DNA of 64,000 bases, from NCBI GenBank assembly GCA_963580285.1, contig OY757010.1:209220138-209284137 (forward strand). The letters are read 5' to 3'. Of the stretch, positions 1 to 10,985 are shown in pieces; the stretch's first letter is position 1; the number at the start of each line of letters is the position of its first letter. The position numbers and the translations under genes are program-made. Origin of the DNA: Lucinisca nassula. Lineage: Eukaryota; Mollusca; Bivalvia; Lucinida; Lucinidae. The notes under the pieces are model-generated. The model was not told where the DNA came from. It saw nothing but the letters and a program-made list of their open reading frames with translations, and ran no database searches.

Positions 1-213
1 CCCATTCTAAAAGTGTAGCCTGGCAAGCAGAGCAGACCCAGATCACATGCCACAGAATGCGGCATCTGATCAGGGTCTGCACTGCTTGCTAACAGGTTTT
101 CTGTCAAACATGACATAAAAATTAAAAAATAGGCCTGACACACCTTAAATGACAAATGGACTTGTCCAACATTTAGCAATGGAAGAGTCCACTACTATAC
201 AATGGTTTGAGGA
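1..213 (-). mobile_element. piggyBac-like MITE, inverted copy, cut by window edge
   Basis: This stretch is the reverse complement of much of the element at 298-545. Both carry the segment around TGGAAGAGTCCACT and a core with two GATCAG-containing arms around GCGGC. It begins with CCCATT at the first base of the window, so the flanking TTAA is not visible. The other end, ACAATGG, lacks a clean TTAA. It is a non-coding, non-autonomous DNA transposon copy. The assignment rests on the better-preserved neighbour. Confidence 0.55.
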
Positions 214-297
214 ATCAGTGATTACTGAGCCACTAAAGCACCAAAGTAGGCTTTCTTATTTTTCAGGAATATATGAATCAAAACTTTTGATTCAACA

Positions 298-545
298 TTA
301 ACCCATTGTATGCCAGTGGACTCTTCCACTGCTATATGTTGGACAAGAGCATTTGTCATGTAAGGGGTGTCAGACCTATTTTTTCGTTTTTATTCTAGTT
401 TTGATAGAAAATTTTGTTAGCAAATGGTGTAGACCCTGATCAGATGCCGTGCCCTGATCAGATGCCGCGTTCCACGGCGTCTGATCTTGGCCTGCACTGT
501 TTGCCAAGGTGCCCCTTTAGGGGTTTCCCCACATACAATGGGTAA
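298..545 (+). mobile_element. piggyBac-like MITE (TTAA target)
   Basis: The left end reads TTAACCCATTGTATG and the right end CATACAATGGGTAA, giving an 11 bp terminal inverted repeat (CCCATTGTATG). A TTAA precedes it on the left and a one-base-degraded TTAA follows on the right. TTAA duplications with CCC-starting termini are typical of the piggyBac superfamily. The middle carries imperfect inverted GATCAGATGCCG blocks. It has no coding capacity. A sister copy lies head-to-head at 1-213. Confidence 0.6.
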
Positions 546-667
546 ATTTTGGAACTGCTTCAAACTCAGAGTCAATGTTTTGCGTTTGATTTTGAGATTA
601 TCTTAACCCCAGTAAGCCCCTTTTTTCTATATAAGGTTTATCACACGACAATGACAATAAATAACAA

Positions 668-1554
668 CTAGAAATGCTTCCACATGACACAGATGCCCCC
701 ACCTGAAAATATGTTGGTGTTAGTATTTGACCTTTGACAGCTAAGTATGACCTTGACCTTACAGGACCTGGGTCTTGCATGCAACAAACTGTCTCATGAT
801 GGTAACTTCCAAATCCATCCAGGAATAACAATTGAGCAGACATAACAAAAAGACACTTTTCTTTACCTTTGACCTCAAGTATGACTGACCTTGGAGTGAC
901 CAACCTGGGTCTTGAGCATGAAACATCGACTCATGATGGTTAACATTTCTACCAAGTAATTTCCAAATCCATTCAGAATAACAGGACACAAGTAAAAGAC
1001 ATTCGTCTTTACCTTTGACCTCTAAGTATGACCTTGACCTTGGAGGAGCAACCTGGGTCTTGTGCACAACAAACTGTTTAATTATGATGGTTAACATTTC
1101 TGCCAAGAATTTCAAAATCCATTCAGACAAAGTTATTGACTGTGTTTAAGTTTCAGACCCTTTTTTTCGACCTTTGACCTCTAAGTAGGACCTTGACCTT
1201 GGAGGTACGGAGCTGGGTTTTGCATGTGACACATAGTCTCATGATGGTTAACATTTCTGCCAAGTAATTTAAAATCAATCCAGAGATAAGAAAGTTTTGA
1301 CTCCATTTAAGTTTCAGACCTTTTTTTTTTATATTTGACCTCTATGTACGATCTTGTCCTTGAAGGTACTGACCTGGGTTTTGCATGCAACACATCAACT
1401 CATGATTGTTAACATTTCAAAATCAATCTAGAAGTAAGAAAGCTATTAACTGTGTTTAATTAAGTTTCGGACAAACGAAGGAACAGATGAATGAACGGAT
1501 GGACACGAACAATACTATATGACTTCCGCCATTCTTTGAATGGCCCGGGCTTAA
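668..1554 (+). mobile_element. Small array element, ~175 bp units
   Basis: It starts CTAGAAATGC after AACAA, followed by a GATGCCCCC head. The body is about four to five imperfect units of roughly 175 bp. Each contains a block such as ATGACCTTGACCTTGGAGG, a CTGGGTCTTGCATG block and ATGATGGTTAACATTTCTGC. It ends in a CGGATGGACACG tract and a small hairpin (GCCATTCTTTGAATGGC region) before CTTAA. The same unit recurs inside element H (31580-32606) and at 31735-32560. Frames at 598-1130 (minus) are translations of this array, not genes. Confidence 0.6.
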
Positions 1555-1800
1555 AAAATTAGTTTTAATAGACTCAACTGGCATAACATGCACTTAGATA
1601 AGACTAAATTGTGAAACACTGATTTAAAATTCTCTAATCTCAATGAGCAAACAGATCTGATAGATTTAAGTCGGTTTTGTCAATTATAGAGGAATCCTAA
1701 TTTACATAAATGGCCACTTAATTACGTTCACTGTCACCCTGGATTACTTAAGGGGAATGAATGCATCTGCAGCAGAGGATAACTAAAAAAAAAGCAACTA

Positions 1801-2130
1801 CAGTAGAACTTCAATGGCTCGAACACCGATGGCTCGTTTACCCATTCTTCGAGTCCCAAGCGAAATCCTCTACATAAGAAATAGTGGGGGATAATTAAGG
1901 AGAGTTTAGTCTTTTATCTTGCAAATGTATGCTGTGTGTACTCATTAGAATCGCCTCGATGAGGCGATTCTAATGAGTACACACAGCATACATTTTTATT
2001 ATAGAACACCGAAAAGATGTCTAAAATATCTCGTTATGCCTCCTGACAGTAACCTCAGTGGCTCGAACTACCCCTGTCTCGAACAGATTTTTGAGGTCCC
2101 AAAGGTGTTTGAGCCATTGAAGTTCGACTG
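1801..2130. mobile_element. pogo/Tigger-like MITE
   Basis: The termini are near-perfect inverted repeats of 27 bp: the left begins CAGTAGAACTTCAATGGCTC and the right ends GAGCCATTGAAGTTCGACTG, with 25 of 27 positions matching. Both ends are flanked by TA, the target duplication expected of Tc1/mariner-pogo elements. A second TGGCTCGAAC block lies internally. It has no transposase. A perfect palindrome (1923-1995) sits in its middle and appears to be a later insertion or an expanded core. Confidence 0.75.
1923..1995. repeat. Perfect 35 bp inverted repeat with 3 bp loop
   Basis: Arms 1923-1957 and 1961-1995 are exact reverse complements around GAT. The inner part, ACTCATTAGAATCGCCTC, matches the core of the foldback family also seen at 6374-6486, 17490-17588 and 54325-54515. 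Transcription through it would give a long hairpin RNA. Confidence 0.9.
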
Positions 2131-2278
2131 TATTTTTTGTGTACTTCTTGGGCCAATTATTTGTCGACCCAAAGATACTAAGCACAGCAGCTTTATGTTG
2201 TTGATGTCCATGTGACTGTCACTGATTTGTACGAAATCCAGGTATCTGTTATTCATAGAAAATAGCCATGCTATTTGT

Positions 2279-2578
2279 TTGTTTGTTTGTTTTGAGGTTT
2301 AACGTCCCAGTCAACACTGTAAAGGTCATTTTGGAGACGTTGCTTCCAATTTTGTGGGACTTTTACCCGACATTAAGATGAAATGACATCTCAAGCCCTG
2401 TCGCCCAATGAAACCAATAGGGTTTATTAGCATGGACGGTCCGCCTCGCACCACGGTTCCTGGACAGGCTTAGATCCTCTAAGCGGTTTACCAGTACTAG
2501 TGTGCGGGCCGGATTCAGCTCTGTGTGGAAGCATCATGCATCCCATTTATTTTTTCAAGCCCCAATGGGCGGGGACTT
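2279..2578 (-). mobile_element. SINE-like retroposon (CAAA-tailed family), full length
   Basis: Read on the minus strand it has a GC-rich head (CCCGCCCATTGGGGCTTG), a roughly 300 bp body and an A-rich AAACAAACAAACAAA tail. It is flanked by a 13 bp duplication, CCATGCTATTTGT, at 2266-2278 and 2579-2591. About sixteen copies or fragments of the family occur here. The tail-proximal domain contains ACGTTAAACCTC. I could not identify a clear tRNA, 5S or 7SL head, so the promoter type is unknown. Confidence 0.85.
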
Positions 2579-2591
2579 CCATGCTATTTGT

Positions 2592-3596
2592 ATCGCTGTG
2601 AGATCAAAGTGTTGCGCATGACGGTTATCTATAGTATCTAGTTTGGTATCATGTGTTGTGTTTCGTAAACAGTGTAGACCCTAATCAGATGCATCAATAT
2701 GTGGTGTATGATCAAGTCTACATTGATTTCAGGCTAAAATCAAACAGCCTAAGTCCCTATTCGACCCTTCAGTCCTACAGGGCTCTATCCTTTAAAAGTA
2801 GACCAATTTTTTAGCGGGACCCAGTTGGCTACCTTGGCAGAAAAAAGTGTTAGTAGTATCAATTCACCTTACAACAGGGCAACCGGCAAGTTAGCAATAC
2901 GCCATATCCCGCCGGTTCATTAAAGAGCAGATACATCAAAGAACACTGACGCGCCACACCACAATTGGTGTTCGAAGAGACAAGTTTGTCAAAGTAACGG
3001 TAATCAATACTAAACATCACCATCCAATACCGGTTAACCCACAGGAGAGGGCGGAGCTAAGCGATTGCCAAAATCTACTGCTTCGCGCTCCATATTTAAT
3101 ATTGTTTGGACGTCACGGGTCATGTAAAAAATCAATCACCAGTTAGCGTATATTCGCCGTGAGGAGCTTGGCAAGCAATGGAGACTCAGATCAGGCGCCA
3201 CAGAACGCGGCGTCAAAGTACATCCAAAAATGCGCGGATTTTTAATGTCATAGGCTACTCTACATGTCATTCTATCGGCGTCTGATCGGGGTCTACACTG
3301 TTTACATAAAAAGTGGAATCTAGGGCTTGAACGAAAGTTTGGATCTCAGTCCGGGACTATTTTCCCAGCCTACACCCGGTGGCAGTCGGGGACGCTTCCC
3401 CTTTGCGCCGTTCGCCTTTGTCGTCCGCTCGCGACTGCCGACGACTGTCCGGTCTGATTACATACATGTGCATACCTTCATCTATAATCTTGATTTAGGT
3501 TTGCTACGTCCTAGCGCTTATCATACTAGAGAAAATTACTATTACCTAATATTTTAAATTAACTCTGCTTTCACAAAACAACTTTGTACACAATGG
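2592..3596. other. Mostly unassigned; relics of the GATCAG MITE core
   Basis: Short pieces at about 2665-2725 and 3175-3305 resemble the GATCAG...GCGGCGTCTGATC core of the TTAA-type MITE group near 1-545. A 17 bp block, CAACCGGCAAGTTAGCA (about 2880), recurs inverted near 10222. An open frame at 3327-3557 has no recognisable domain. I see no gene. Confidence 0.4.
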
Positions 3597-3739
3597 TTCT
3601 AACGTGTATCCACGATCTGTGTCGGATATCAGTTTTTCATCGGAAAATATTCGTTCTTTTCGGCGGTAGGGTTTGCAGTGTATTTGTATGGGCGTGTACT
3701 CGTAATGAATGTATCTGTTTACACCTGTGTATTGGCTGA

Positions 3740-3787
<48 letters not shown>
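3597..3787. repeat. Interspersed repeat plus (AG)n microsatellite
   Basis: The stretch 3600-3710 resembles 4575-4680: both contain a GTTTGCAGTGTATTTG-like block and GGCGTGT. It ends in an (AG)n tract at 3743-3787, and the other copy is followed by (AG)n at 4782-4838. A minus-strand frame across 3546-3818 only translates the dinucleotide repeat into Ser-Leu runs. Confidence 0.7.
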
Positions 3788-3788
<1 letters not shown>

Positions 3789-4142
3789 GCATCTATAATA
3801 TTTTATTACACTTACCACTCTGGAGTGAACATAATATCACATTCATATTTTTCTTTAGCGTGTTGGCCACACGTCTGACTACACATGCTCGTGCAGAACA
3901 TGCTTTGTAACGGCCCATTTATTTTTCACACGTTTCATGCTCTATGATTTTTTGAATGGAACATAGTTTACTGCATACGGACCAGTCCGAGCAAAACTTG
4001 CCGTTCTTGATAAAAAAACCTAGCTTTGCATATAGTGCAGATCCAGACCAGATGGCTTCTGAGTCTGATTGGGATCTGCACTGTTTGAAATTACATAAGC
4101 TATCTGATTGGTTTAAAGTCAGGAAAGGGTGTGGTCGGGAGA
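3788..4142. other. Unassigned; one small inverted GATC motif
   Basis: A short imperfect inverted motif, CAGATCCAGACCAGATGGCTTCTGAG (split across 4038-4080), matches the core of the piggyBac-like MITEs at 10608 and 18461, suggesting a relic. Nothing else is recognised. Confidence 0.35.
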
Positions 4143-4306
4143 GAGAGTGTTTGAGTTTTACGTCCCACCAACAGCTAAGGTCATACGGAGACGGGACCTC
4201 GGTTTAAAGACTCATCCGAAAGTCTGGAGAAGCCCGGGATCGATCCTGCGATCTCTGGTTTACAAGGCGAGTAGCGTAACCATTACACTACGGAGGCTTC
4301 TGGGGT
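4143..4306 (-). mobile_element. tRNA-headed SINE
   Basis: On the minus strand the copy starts near 4306 with CCTCCGTAGTGTAATGGTTA, a good internal pol III box A. Box B is GGATCGATCCCGGGC. There is no second half of an acceptor stem, so it is not a functional tRNA gene. The 3' part contains GTCCCGTCTCCGTATGACC and GGTGGGACGTAAAACTC, resembling the tail domain of the CAAA-tailed SINE family. Two short frames at 3956-4344 are incidental. Confidence 0.75.
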
Positions 4307-4556
4307 GTGGTCGGATAAATAAAATAAATAATAATAATAAATGATGAAATAATAAGTTTGTTACTTGAAACAGTATGTTTGCACATCGTTTTGCTCCTCT
4401 TTATCCTATTGTATAACCCATCGCGACAACGCGCCTGTATGGTTTTGACCTCCTTGAACCCCACTTTTACACAGTAAAACTGGAGTTTACAGAGGGTAAA
4501 CCTTATTTTTCTTGTTTCTGCTCTGGGGCTGGATTGGGGGTGCTCGTTAGAGCCGC

Positions 4557-4776
4557 ATCGATAAGGCGGTTCGTGTGGGCACCCGCGGTCTATGTTTTGG
4601 GCAGAGATTGGAAAATTGTTTCCAATTTCTTTTGTTCGGCGATAGGATTTGCAGTGTATTTGTATAGGCGTGTTTTCGCGATGCTGAGAGAAATAAATTT
4701 GATTTGATTTTTGTTGATTGACAAACTCGAAGCACACAATGCCATAGATTCGGTGCTGTTTCAGCGTCGCGTGCTC

Positions 4777-4838
<62 letters not shown>
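4557..4838. repeat. Interspersed repeat copy plus (AG)n tract
   Basis: It is the second copy of the repeat at 3597-3787 and contains a diverged half of the foldback core (GTGCTCGTTAGAGCCGC, near 4539). The (AG)n tract at 4782-4838 is about 28 units. The minus-strand frame at 4288-4737 lies on this repeat and has no domain. Confidence 0.65.
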
Positions 4839-4841
<3 letters not shown>

Positions 4842-5094
4842 TACTGATTTCATCTCGTAAAATTTAATGTTGCCCTCTGGTTGTTTTGTTTTGTTTGTGT
4901 TTTATTTATTTATTTATTTATTTAATTATTTTTTTTTTACTTATACTTTGCCGCCGAACGTTGCATATTTGTATCGCTCCTCTTGTTATTACATTTATTT
5001 GTAATCAGACCGAAATATAAAAGATTTGATTGATTTGAATGTATTTTTTACACGAATCCTTGTAATTTATCCTCCTTGTGCAATTTCAATACAT
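4839..5094. other. A/T-rich, no feature recognised
   Basis: It contains (TTTA)n and poly-T stretches near 4903-4940. Nothing else can be supported. Confidence 0.5.
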
Positions 5095-5102
5095 ACAGAA
5101 AT

Positions 5103-5390
5103 TGTCGCCCCCCGCCCATCGGGGCTTGAAGAAAGAGATGGGCTGCATGAGGCTTCCACGCAGACTACACAACTACTGGTAAAGCGCTTAGAGGATTTAA
5201 GCCTGCCCGTGCAAAGCGATGCGAGGCAGCCCGCCCATACTTATAAACCCTTTTGGTTGCATTGGGTGACAGGGCTTGAGATGTCATTTCATCTCAATGA
5301 CGGGTAAAAGTCCCAAAAATTGGAAGCAACGTCTCCAAAATGACCTATACAGTGTTGAAGGGGACGTTAAACCTCAACTCCAACAAACAA
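5103..5390 (+). mobile_element. SINE-like retroposon (CAAA-tailed), full length
   Basis: Here the GC-rich head (CCCGCCCATCGGGGCTTG) is on the left and the AAACAAACA tail on the right. An 8 bp duplication, ACAGAAAT, flanks it at 5095-5102 and 5391-5398. The frame at 5026-5307 reads through it and is not a gene. Confidence 0.8.
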
Positions 5391-5446
5391 ACAGAAATGG
5401 GCACAACAGGAAGCTCAGTTAAAAAGTGGCTTTAGTGTATATTTAA

Positions 5447-5587
5447 CCCATAACAACCCCTACTTTTGCAGACAGAGATGAGGTCCTACACTGTTTGTCA
5501 TGCAGCTTGTGAATGATGTTAAGAAATTTTAATGTTTGGCAGTCAGCAATGGCTGTGGCTAAATTTATTTATTCAGCAGGATAAGGG
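5447..5587. mobile_element. Degraded piggyBac-like MITE
   Basis: It is flanked by TTAA (5443-5446 and 5588-5591). The right end, CAGCAGGATAAGGG, matches the better copies at 10608-10813 and 18461-18661. The internal palindrome is deleted or eroded. Confidence 0.55.
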
Positions 5588-5844
5588 TTAAGACTTGTTG
5601 GTTTTTCTGGGTTTCTTCTCTTTTTTACCGCCCATTTTTGTCCAGTTGTGAGGAAGGTTTCATTTAAAAGGCTGGACCCATAAGGTCTCCTGGGAGCACG
5701 CAAAAATCCGCCCAAATATTTTACTAACCGTCGAGTCGAGCAATTAAGTGGCAAATATTTTTGAGACTTTGAGTGGAATGCATACACCTTCAGGGGAGGC
5801 AACTCCTTCAAGCGTATTTTAGTCTCCCATGTCAATAAGGGTCA

Positions 5845-5897
5845 ACTCTTAAAGGAAAGAATTTGCTCCTGAGGAGCAAATTCTTTCCTTTTAGAGT
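5845..5897. repeat. 25 bp near-perfect inverted repeat
   Basis: Arms 5845-5869 and 5873-5897 match at 24 of 25 positions around TGA. The inner arm reads AAAGGAAAGAATTTGCTCC. No family relative was seen in the window. Confidence 0.85.
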
Positions 5898-6055
5898 ATA
5901 TCACTATTTCGTGGGACAAAGCTTATAGAAAAGCAAACAGGAAGTTCCGAAAGTTGTCCCCTTTTGAAAAATGGTGGAAAATCTGCCAAGTCATTCCCCT
6001 CAGAATTCATGTCACCAATAACAGACTTTAATTGACCAATATTTCTGCGTTTCTG

Positions 6056-6190
6056 TTTACTTGATTTGAGGTTTAACATCCCCATTAACATTATTTAGGT
6101 CATTTTTGAGACATTACTTCTAGTTTTGTGTGAAATTTTACCCAACAGTTAGATAAAATGACATTTCAATCCCAGTGAAATGGTCCCAAC
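6056..6190 (-). mobile_element. SINE fragment (CAAA-tailed family, tail half)
   Basis: It carries the tail-proximal half (TTGATTTGAGGTTTAACATC through AGATAAAATGACATTTCAAT) with many substitutions and no head. It is an old, truncated copy. Confidence 0.65.
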
Positions 6191-6373
6191 TCGCCAGGGC
6201 AGGCTTAGGGACTTTATGGCTAAAGTTAACAGACATCTGAAGCGTTGCATGCTGTGCCAGTATTATAGGCTGTTGTGTTAGGCAGCACCGTGAACATGTG
6301 TCTCGTAAGGATCCGAAAGACTTTGGGGCTTGAACCATATGTAATAGAATAACCGGGGTTTACAGAGGTACAT

Positions 6374-6486
6374 CTTACTTTTCTTATTTCTGCTCATAAT
6401 ATAGATTGTGGGTACTCGTTAGAACCGCCTCGATTAGGCGATACTAACGAGTATCCACAATCTATATTTTGAGCAGAAATAAGAAA
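6374..6486. repeat. Foldback element, 'GTACTCGTTAGAACCGCCTC' type
   Basis: It is an imperfect palindrome of about 110 bp. The outer arms are TTCTTATTTCTGCTC and GAGCAGAAATAAGAA; the inner arms are ATAGATTGTGGGTACTCGTT and AACGAGTATCCACAATCTAT. Relatives lie at 1923, 9760-10020, 17490, 54325 and 61168. Element E1 starts immediately to its right. Confidence 0.8.
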
Positions 6487-9400
6487 CAAGAGGGCCATGA
6501 TGGCCCTGGATCGCTCACCTGATCCATAGTGTAACAAGTGGGCCCCAGAGAGGGCCATTATTGGCCCCAGGGCTTTAATGTACATAATGTTGAGGGAGGT
6601 CTTAAAGGTGAAGCTTCATACCAAACATCAACAAAGGCTAAAATTTGAACAATCTTGTCAAAGGTCCACTAGATGAAGCTACACATCAAATATCAAAGAC
6701 CTGGGCCTAGCGGTTTCAGAGAAGAAGATTTTTAAAGATTTTCCCTATATAAGCCTATGTAAAATCAAAGGGCCCCGGGACAGGGGCATTTTTTGCCCCA
6801 GCACTATAGTTTGAATAATCTTGGTAGGGGTCCACTAGATGAAGCTTCATACCAAATATCAAAGTTCTGGGCCTTGTGGTTTCAGAGAAGAAGATTTTTA
6901 AAGATTTTCCCTATATAAGCCTATGTAAAACCAAAGGGCCCCGTGGCAGGGGGGGATTTTTTGTCCCAGCACTATAATTTGAACAATCTTGGTAGGGGTC
7001 CACTAGACGAAGCTTCATACCAAATATCAAAGTCCTGGGCCTTGTGGTTTCAGAGAAGAAGATTTTTAAAGATTTTCCCTATATAAGCCTATGTAAAATC
7101 AAAGGGCCCCGGGACAGGGGCATTTTTTGCCCCAGCACTATAGTTTGAACAATCTTGGTAGGGGTCCACTAGATGAAGCTTCATACCAAATATCAAAGTT
7201 CTGGGCCTTGTGGTTTCAGAGAAGAAGATTTTTAAAGATTTTCCCTATATAAGCCTATGTAAAACCAAAGGGCCCCGTGGCAGGGGGGGATTTTTTGTCC
7301 CAGCACTATAATTTGAACAATCTTGGTAGGGGTCCACTAGACGAAGCTTCATACCAAATATCAAAGTCCTGGGCCTTGTGGTTTCAGAGAAGAAGATTTT
7401 TAAAGATTTTCCCTATATAAGCCTATGTAAAACCAAAGGGCCCCGGGGCAGGGGCATTTTTGGCCCCAGCACTAAAATTGGAACAATCTTGGTAGGGGTC
7501 CACTAGATGAAGCTTCATACCAAATATCAAAGTCCTGGGCCTTGTGGTTTTAGAGAAGAAAATTTTTAAAGATTTTCCCTATATAAGCCTATGTAAAACC
7601 AAAGGGCCCCGTGGCGGGGGCATTTTTGGCCCCAGCACTATAATTTGAACAATCTTGGTAGGGGTCCACTAGATGAAGCTTCATACCAAATATATAAGAC
7701 CTGGGCCTTGTGGTTTCAGAGAAGAAGATTTTTAAAAATTTTCCCTATATAAGCCAATGTAAAAGCAAAGGGCCCCGTGGCGGGGGCATTTTTGTCCCAG
7801 CACTAAAATTTGAACAATCTTGGTAGGGGTCCACTAGATGAAGCTTCATACCAAATATCAAAGTCCTGGGCCTTGTGGTTTCAGAAAAGAAAATTTTTAA
7901 AGATTTTCCCTATATAAGCCCATGTAAAACCAAAGAGCCCCGTGGCGGGGGCATTTTTTGTCCCAGCACTAAAATTTGAACAATCTTGGTAGGGATCCAC
8001 TAGATGAAGCTTCATACCAAATATCAAAGACCTGGGCCTTGTGGTTTCAGAGAAGAAGATTTTTTAAGATTTTCCCTATATAAGCCAATGTAAAAGCAAA
8101 GGGCCCCGGGGCGGGGGCATTTTTGGCCCCAGCACTGTAATTTGAACAATCTTGGTAGGGGTCAACTAGATGAAGCTTCATACCAAATATCAAAGACCTG
8201 GGCCTTGTGGTTTCAGAGAAGAAGATTTTTAAAGATTTTCCCTATATAAGCCAATGTAAAACCAAAGGGCCCTGTGGCGGGGGCATTTTTTGTCCCAGCA
8301 CTATAATTTGAACAATCTTGGTAGGGGTCCACTAGATGAAGCTTCATACCAAATATCAAAGTCCTGGGCCTTGTGGTTTCAGAGTAGAAGATTTTTGAAG
8401 ATTTTCCCTATATAAGCCTATGTAAAACCAAAGGGCCCTGGGGCGGGGGCATTTTTGGCCCCAGCACTATAATTTGAACAATCTTGGTAGGGGTCCACTA
8501 GATGAAGCTTCATACCAAATATCAAAGACCTGGGCCTTGTGGTTTCAGAGAAGAAGATTTTTAAAGATTTTCCCTATATAAGCCAATGTAAAACCAAAGG
8601 GCCCCGTGGCGGGGGCATTTTTCGTCCCAGCACTCAAATTTGAACAATCTTGGTAGGGGTCCACTAGATGAAGCTTCATACCAAATATCAAAGTCCTGGG
8701 CCTTGTGGTTTCAGAGAAGAAGATTTTTAAAGATTTTCCCTATATAAGCCTATGTAAAACCAAAGGGCCCCCGTGCGGGGGCATTTTTGGCCCCAGCACT
8801 ATAATTTGAACAATCTTGGTAGGGGTCCACTAGATGAAGCTTCATACCAAATAACAAAGACCTGGGCCTTGTGGTTTCAGAGAAGAAGATTTTTTAAGTT
8901 TTTGGTGAAAAAAATCTGTTTTTGGCTCCTGTGACCTAGATGTGCAACGGACCGGAACCATTTGACCCATATTCAAACTTGACCGAGATATTGTCATGAT
9001 GATCATTCTGAGCAAGTTTGATTAAGATTGGACCAAAATTGTGGCCCCTAGGGTGTTCACAAGGTTTTTATATGATTTGACCCGCTGACCTACTTTTTAA
9101 CCCGATATGACCCATATTCGAACTGGACTGAAATATTGTCACAATGGTCATTCTGAGCAAGTTTCATGATAATTGGACCAAAACAGTGGCCTTCAGAGTG
9201 TTCACAAGGTTTTTCTATGATTTGACCTACTGACCTACTTTTTGACCGGACATGACCCATATTCGAACTTGACCAAGATATTGTCATGATGATCATTCTG
9301 AGCAAGTTTGATTATGATTGGACCAAAATTGTGGCCTCTAGGGTGTTCACAAGGTTTTTCTATGATTTGACCCGCTGACCTACTTTTTAAGCCGACATGA

Positions 9401-9747
9401 TCCATATTCAAACTTCACTAAAATATTGTCACAATGATCATTCTGAGCAAGTTTGATGATGATTGGACCAAAATTGTGGCCTCTCGAGTGTTCACAAGGT
9501 TTTTCTATGATTTGACCTACTGACCTACTTTTTTACCCGACATGACCCAAATTCGAACTTGACCGAGATATTGTCATGATTATCATTCTGAGCAAGTTTG
9601 ATGATAATTGGACCAAAACTGTGGCCTCTAGTGTGTTCACAAGAAAAAGTTTACGCACGACGGACGACGGACGACGGACGACGCACGACGACGCCGGACA
9701 TCTTACTGTCACAAAAGCTCACCATGACCTTCGGTCAGGTGAGCTAA
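6487..9747 (+). mobile_element. Composite array element E1
   Basis: It is a non-coding element with a fixed order of parts. The 5' end is CAAGAGGGCCATGATGGCCC, a palindromic head, then TCGCTCACCTGATCC. Array 1 (about 6600-8905) has roughly thirteen full ~165 bp units carrying GAAGCTTCATACCAAATATC and GTGGTTTCAGAGAAGAAG. Array 2 (about 8940-9640) has five ~146 bp units with ATTCTGAGCAAGTTTG. A GACGGACGACGG tract follows, then a 3' hairpin (9716-9745) whose outer arms are AGCTCACC and GGTGAGCT, then AA. E2 (25846-29099) is nearly identical. The architecture is inferred to be a non-autonomous mobile element. Frames inside it are repeat translations. Confidence 0.8.
9716..9745. repeat. 3' terminal hairpin of E1
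   Basis: It reads AGCTCACC...GGTGAGCT with an inner TGACC/GGTCA stem around TTC. The same outer arms end E2, E4 and, with changes, E3 and E5. The element boundary follows at CTAA. Confidence 0.85.
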
Positions 9748-10030
9748 AAATCGATGAGGCGATACGAGCATCCACAATCAATATTTTGAGCAGAAATACA
9801 CACAACTGTACGTATAGGTCATTTTGGAGACGTTGCTTCCGACTTTGTGGGACTTTTACCCGACATTGTGATGAAATGACATCTCAAGCCCTGTCGCCAC
9901 ATCGAGGTTTTAACGAGTATCCACAATCTCTGTTTTGAGCAGACTATAGATTGTGGGTACTGCTAGTTAGAACCGCTTCGATGTTTTAACGAGTATCCAC
10001 AATCTCCTTTTCAGCAGTATTGAAAATCGA
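9748..10030. repeat. Foldback relics plus SINE fragment
   Basis: Halves of the foldback core occur three times (GAGCATCCACAATC, GAGTATCCACAATC, ATAGATTGTGGGTACTG). A SINE fragment at about 9815-9897 (GGTCATTTTGGAGACGTTGC onward) is trapped between them. The + frame at 9576-9938 crosses all of this and is not a gene. Confidence 0.6.
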
Positions 10031-10293
10031 TCGTAACATAAAGTGACAGCGCTATTGTCCCGCCCACGCTTTTAACGTTCAAAGACGGTTGTCAATCATC
10101 GCAAATACCAGTTCAGAAGCACGCGATGGAGAGTTCAAAACGGTGCTACAAAGCTTTCGGCACGTATTTGATATTCGTCTCAAACCAGATCAAAAGTGCG
10201 TCTGAGAGAAGGCCTAGTGCTAACTTGCCGGTTGCGTTGTTGTAAACAGAATTATCTCATATAAAACCAAGGTTTAGCTAATTTTCAGGTCCA
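10031..10293. other. Unassigned
   Basis: A 17 bp block shared inverted with about 2880 (TGCTAACTTGCCGGTTG) is the only repeat signal. No gene is seen. Confidence 0.4.
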
Positions 10294-10297
10294 TTAA

Positions 10298-10480
10298 CCC
10301 ATTTTGTACCGGAGACCCCAAAACGGGTAGTTGGCAAACAGTGCAGGCCCAGATCAGGTGCCGCAAAATGCGGCGTCTGATCAGGGCCTACAATGTTCAG
10401 CCAGTTTCTAAATATGTTTTGAAGAAAACACAACCTGACACCCCTAAATTTTGAAGTGGACTCCAACTGTATGTAAGGAG
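10298..10480. mobile_element. Partial TTAA-type MITE (CCCATT group)
   Basis: TTAACCCATTTTGTACC begins at 10294. The interior holds CAGATCAGGTGCCGC and GCGGCGTCTGATCAG arms, as in 298-545. The right terminus is not clear. Confidence 0.5.
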
Positions 10481-10607
10481 GAAGATTCCATTGGTACAAA
10501 AAGTGTTAAAAGTTTTCAATATGGTAATCATAATGATTATTATGACACCAAAATGCTCACCACATTTTTTTATTATTATTATTTACCAGCACAGTTATCA
10601 ATATTAA

Positions 10608-10813
10608 CCCTTGTCCTGCTAATCCAGGATTATGTCTTATCTTTGAAACAATGTAGATCCAGATCAGATGGCTTCTGCAGAAGCCATCTGATCAGGATCT
10701 ACATTGTTTGTCATTCAGATTGTGAATTTGTTGTAATAATTTGCATCAAGTAATCTGATTGGTTGATAATCGGTAGTGGGTGTGGCATATATGAATATTC
10801 AGCAGGACAAGGG
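10608..10813. mobile_element. piggyBac-like MITE, intact
   Basis: TTAA at 10604-10607 and 10814-10817 flanks a 206 bp element with inverted ends CCCTTGTCCTGCT and AGCAGGACAAGGG. Inside lies a palindrome whose arms are GTAGATCCAGATCAGATGGC and its complement around CTTCTGCAGAAG. It has no coding capacity. Copies of the same family are at 18461, 39784 and, broken, 12990/16848. Confidence 0.85.
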
Positions 10814-10817
10814 TTAA

Positions 10818-10985
10818 GGTCATAACAAGCTGGTCAGTTCATGGGCTGGCCTATTCCAGCACCTAAGATAACCAGTAAAGTACAAATTCTTTCACAAGTA
10901 CTGCCCTTGAGAGAATGGCTAGCGAAACTCATGGATCCAAGGGGTATCTAAACACAACCTAGTAGGTCAACAGTCAGGTGAGCAT
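10818..10985. other. No feature recognised
   Basis: This short stretch lies between the MITE and the array that follows. I see no gene or known repeat in it. Confidence 0.4.

Noticed and set aside
4288..4737. 149-residue minus-strand frame, the longest in the window
   Set aside because: It runs over the foldback half and an interspersed repeat copy, with no domain and repeat-like composition.
6600..8905. CRISPR array
   Set aside because: The units are contiguous ~165 bp tandem repeats with no alternating unique spacers, in a eukaryotic transposon context.
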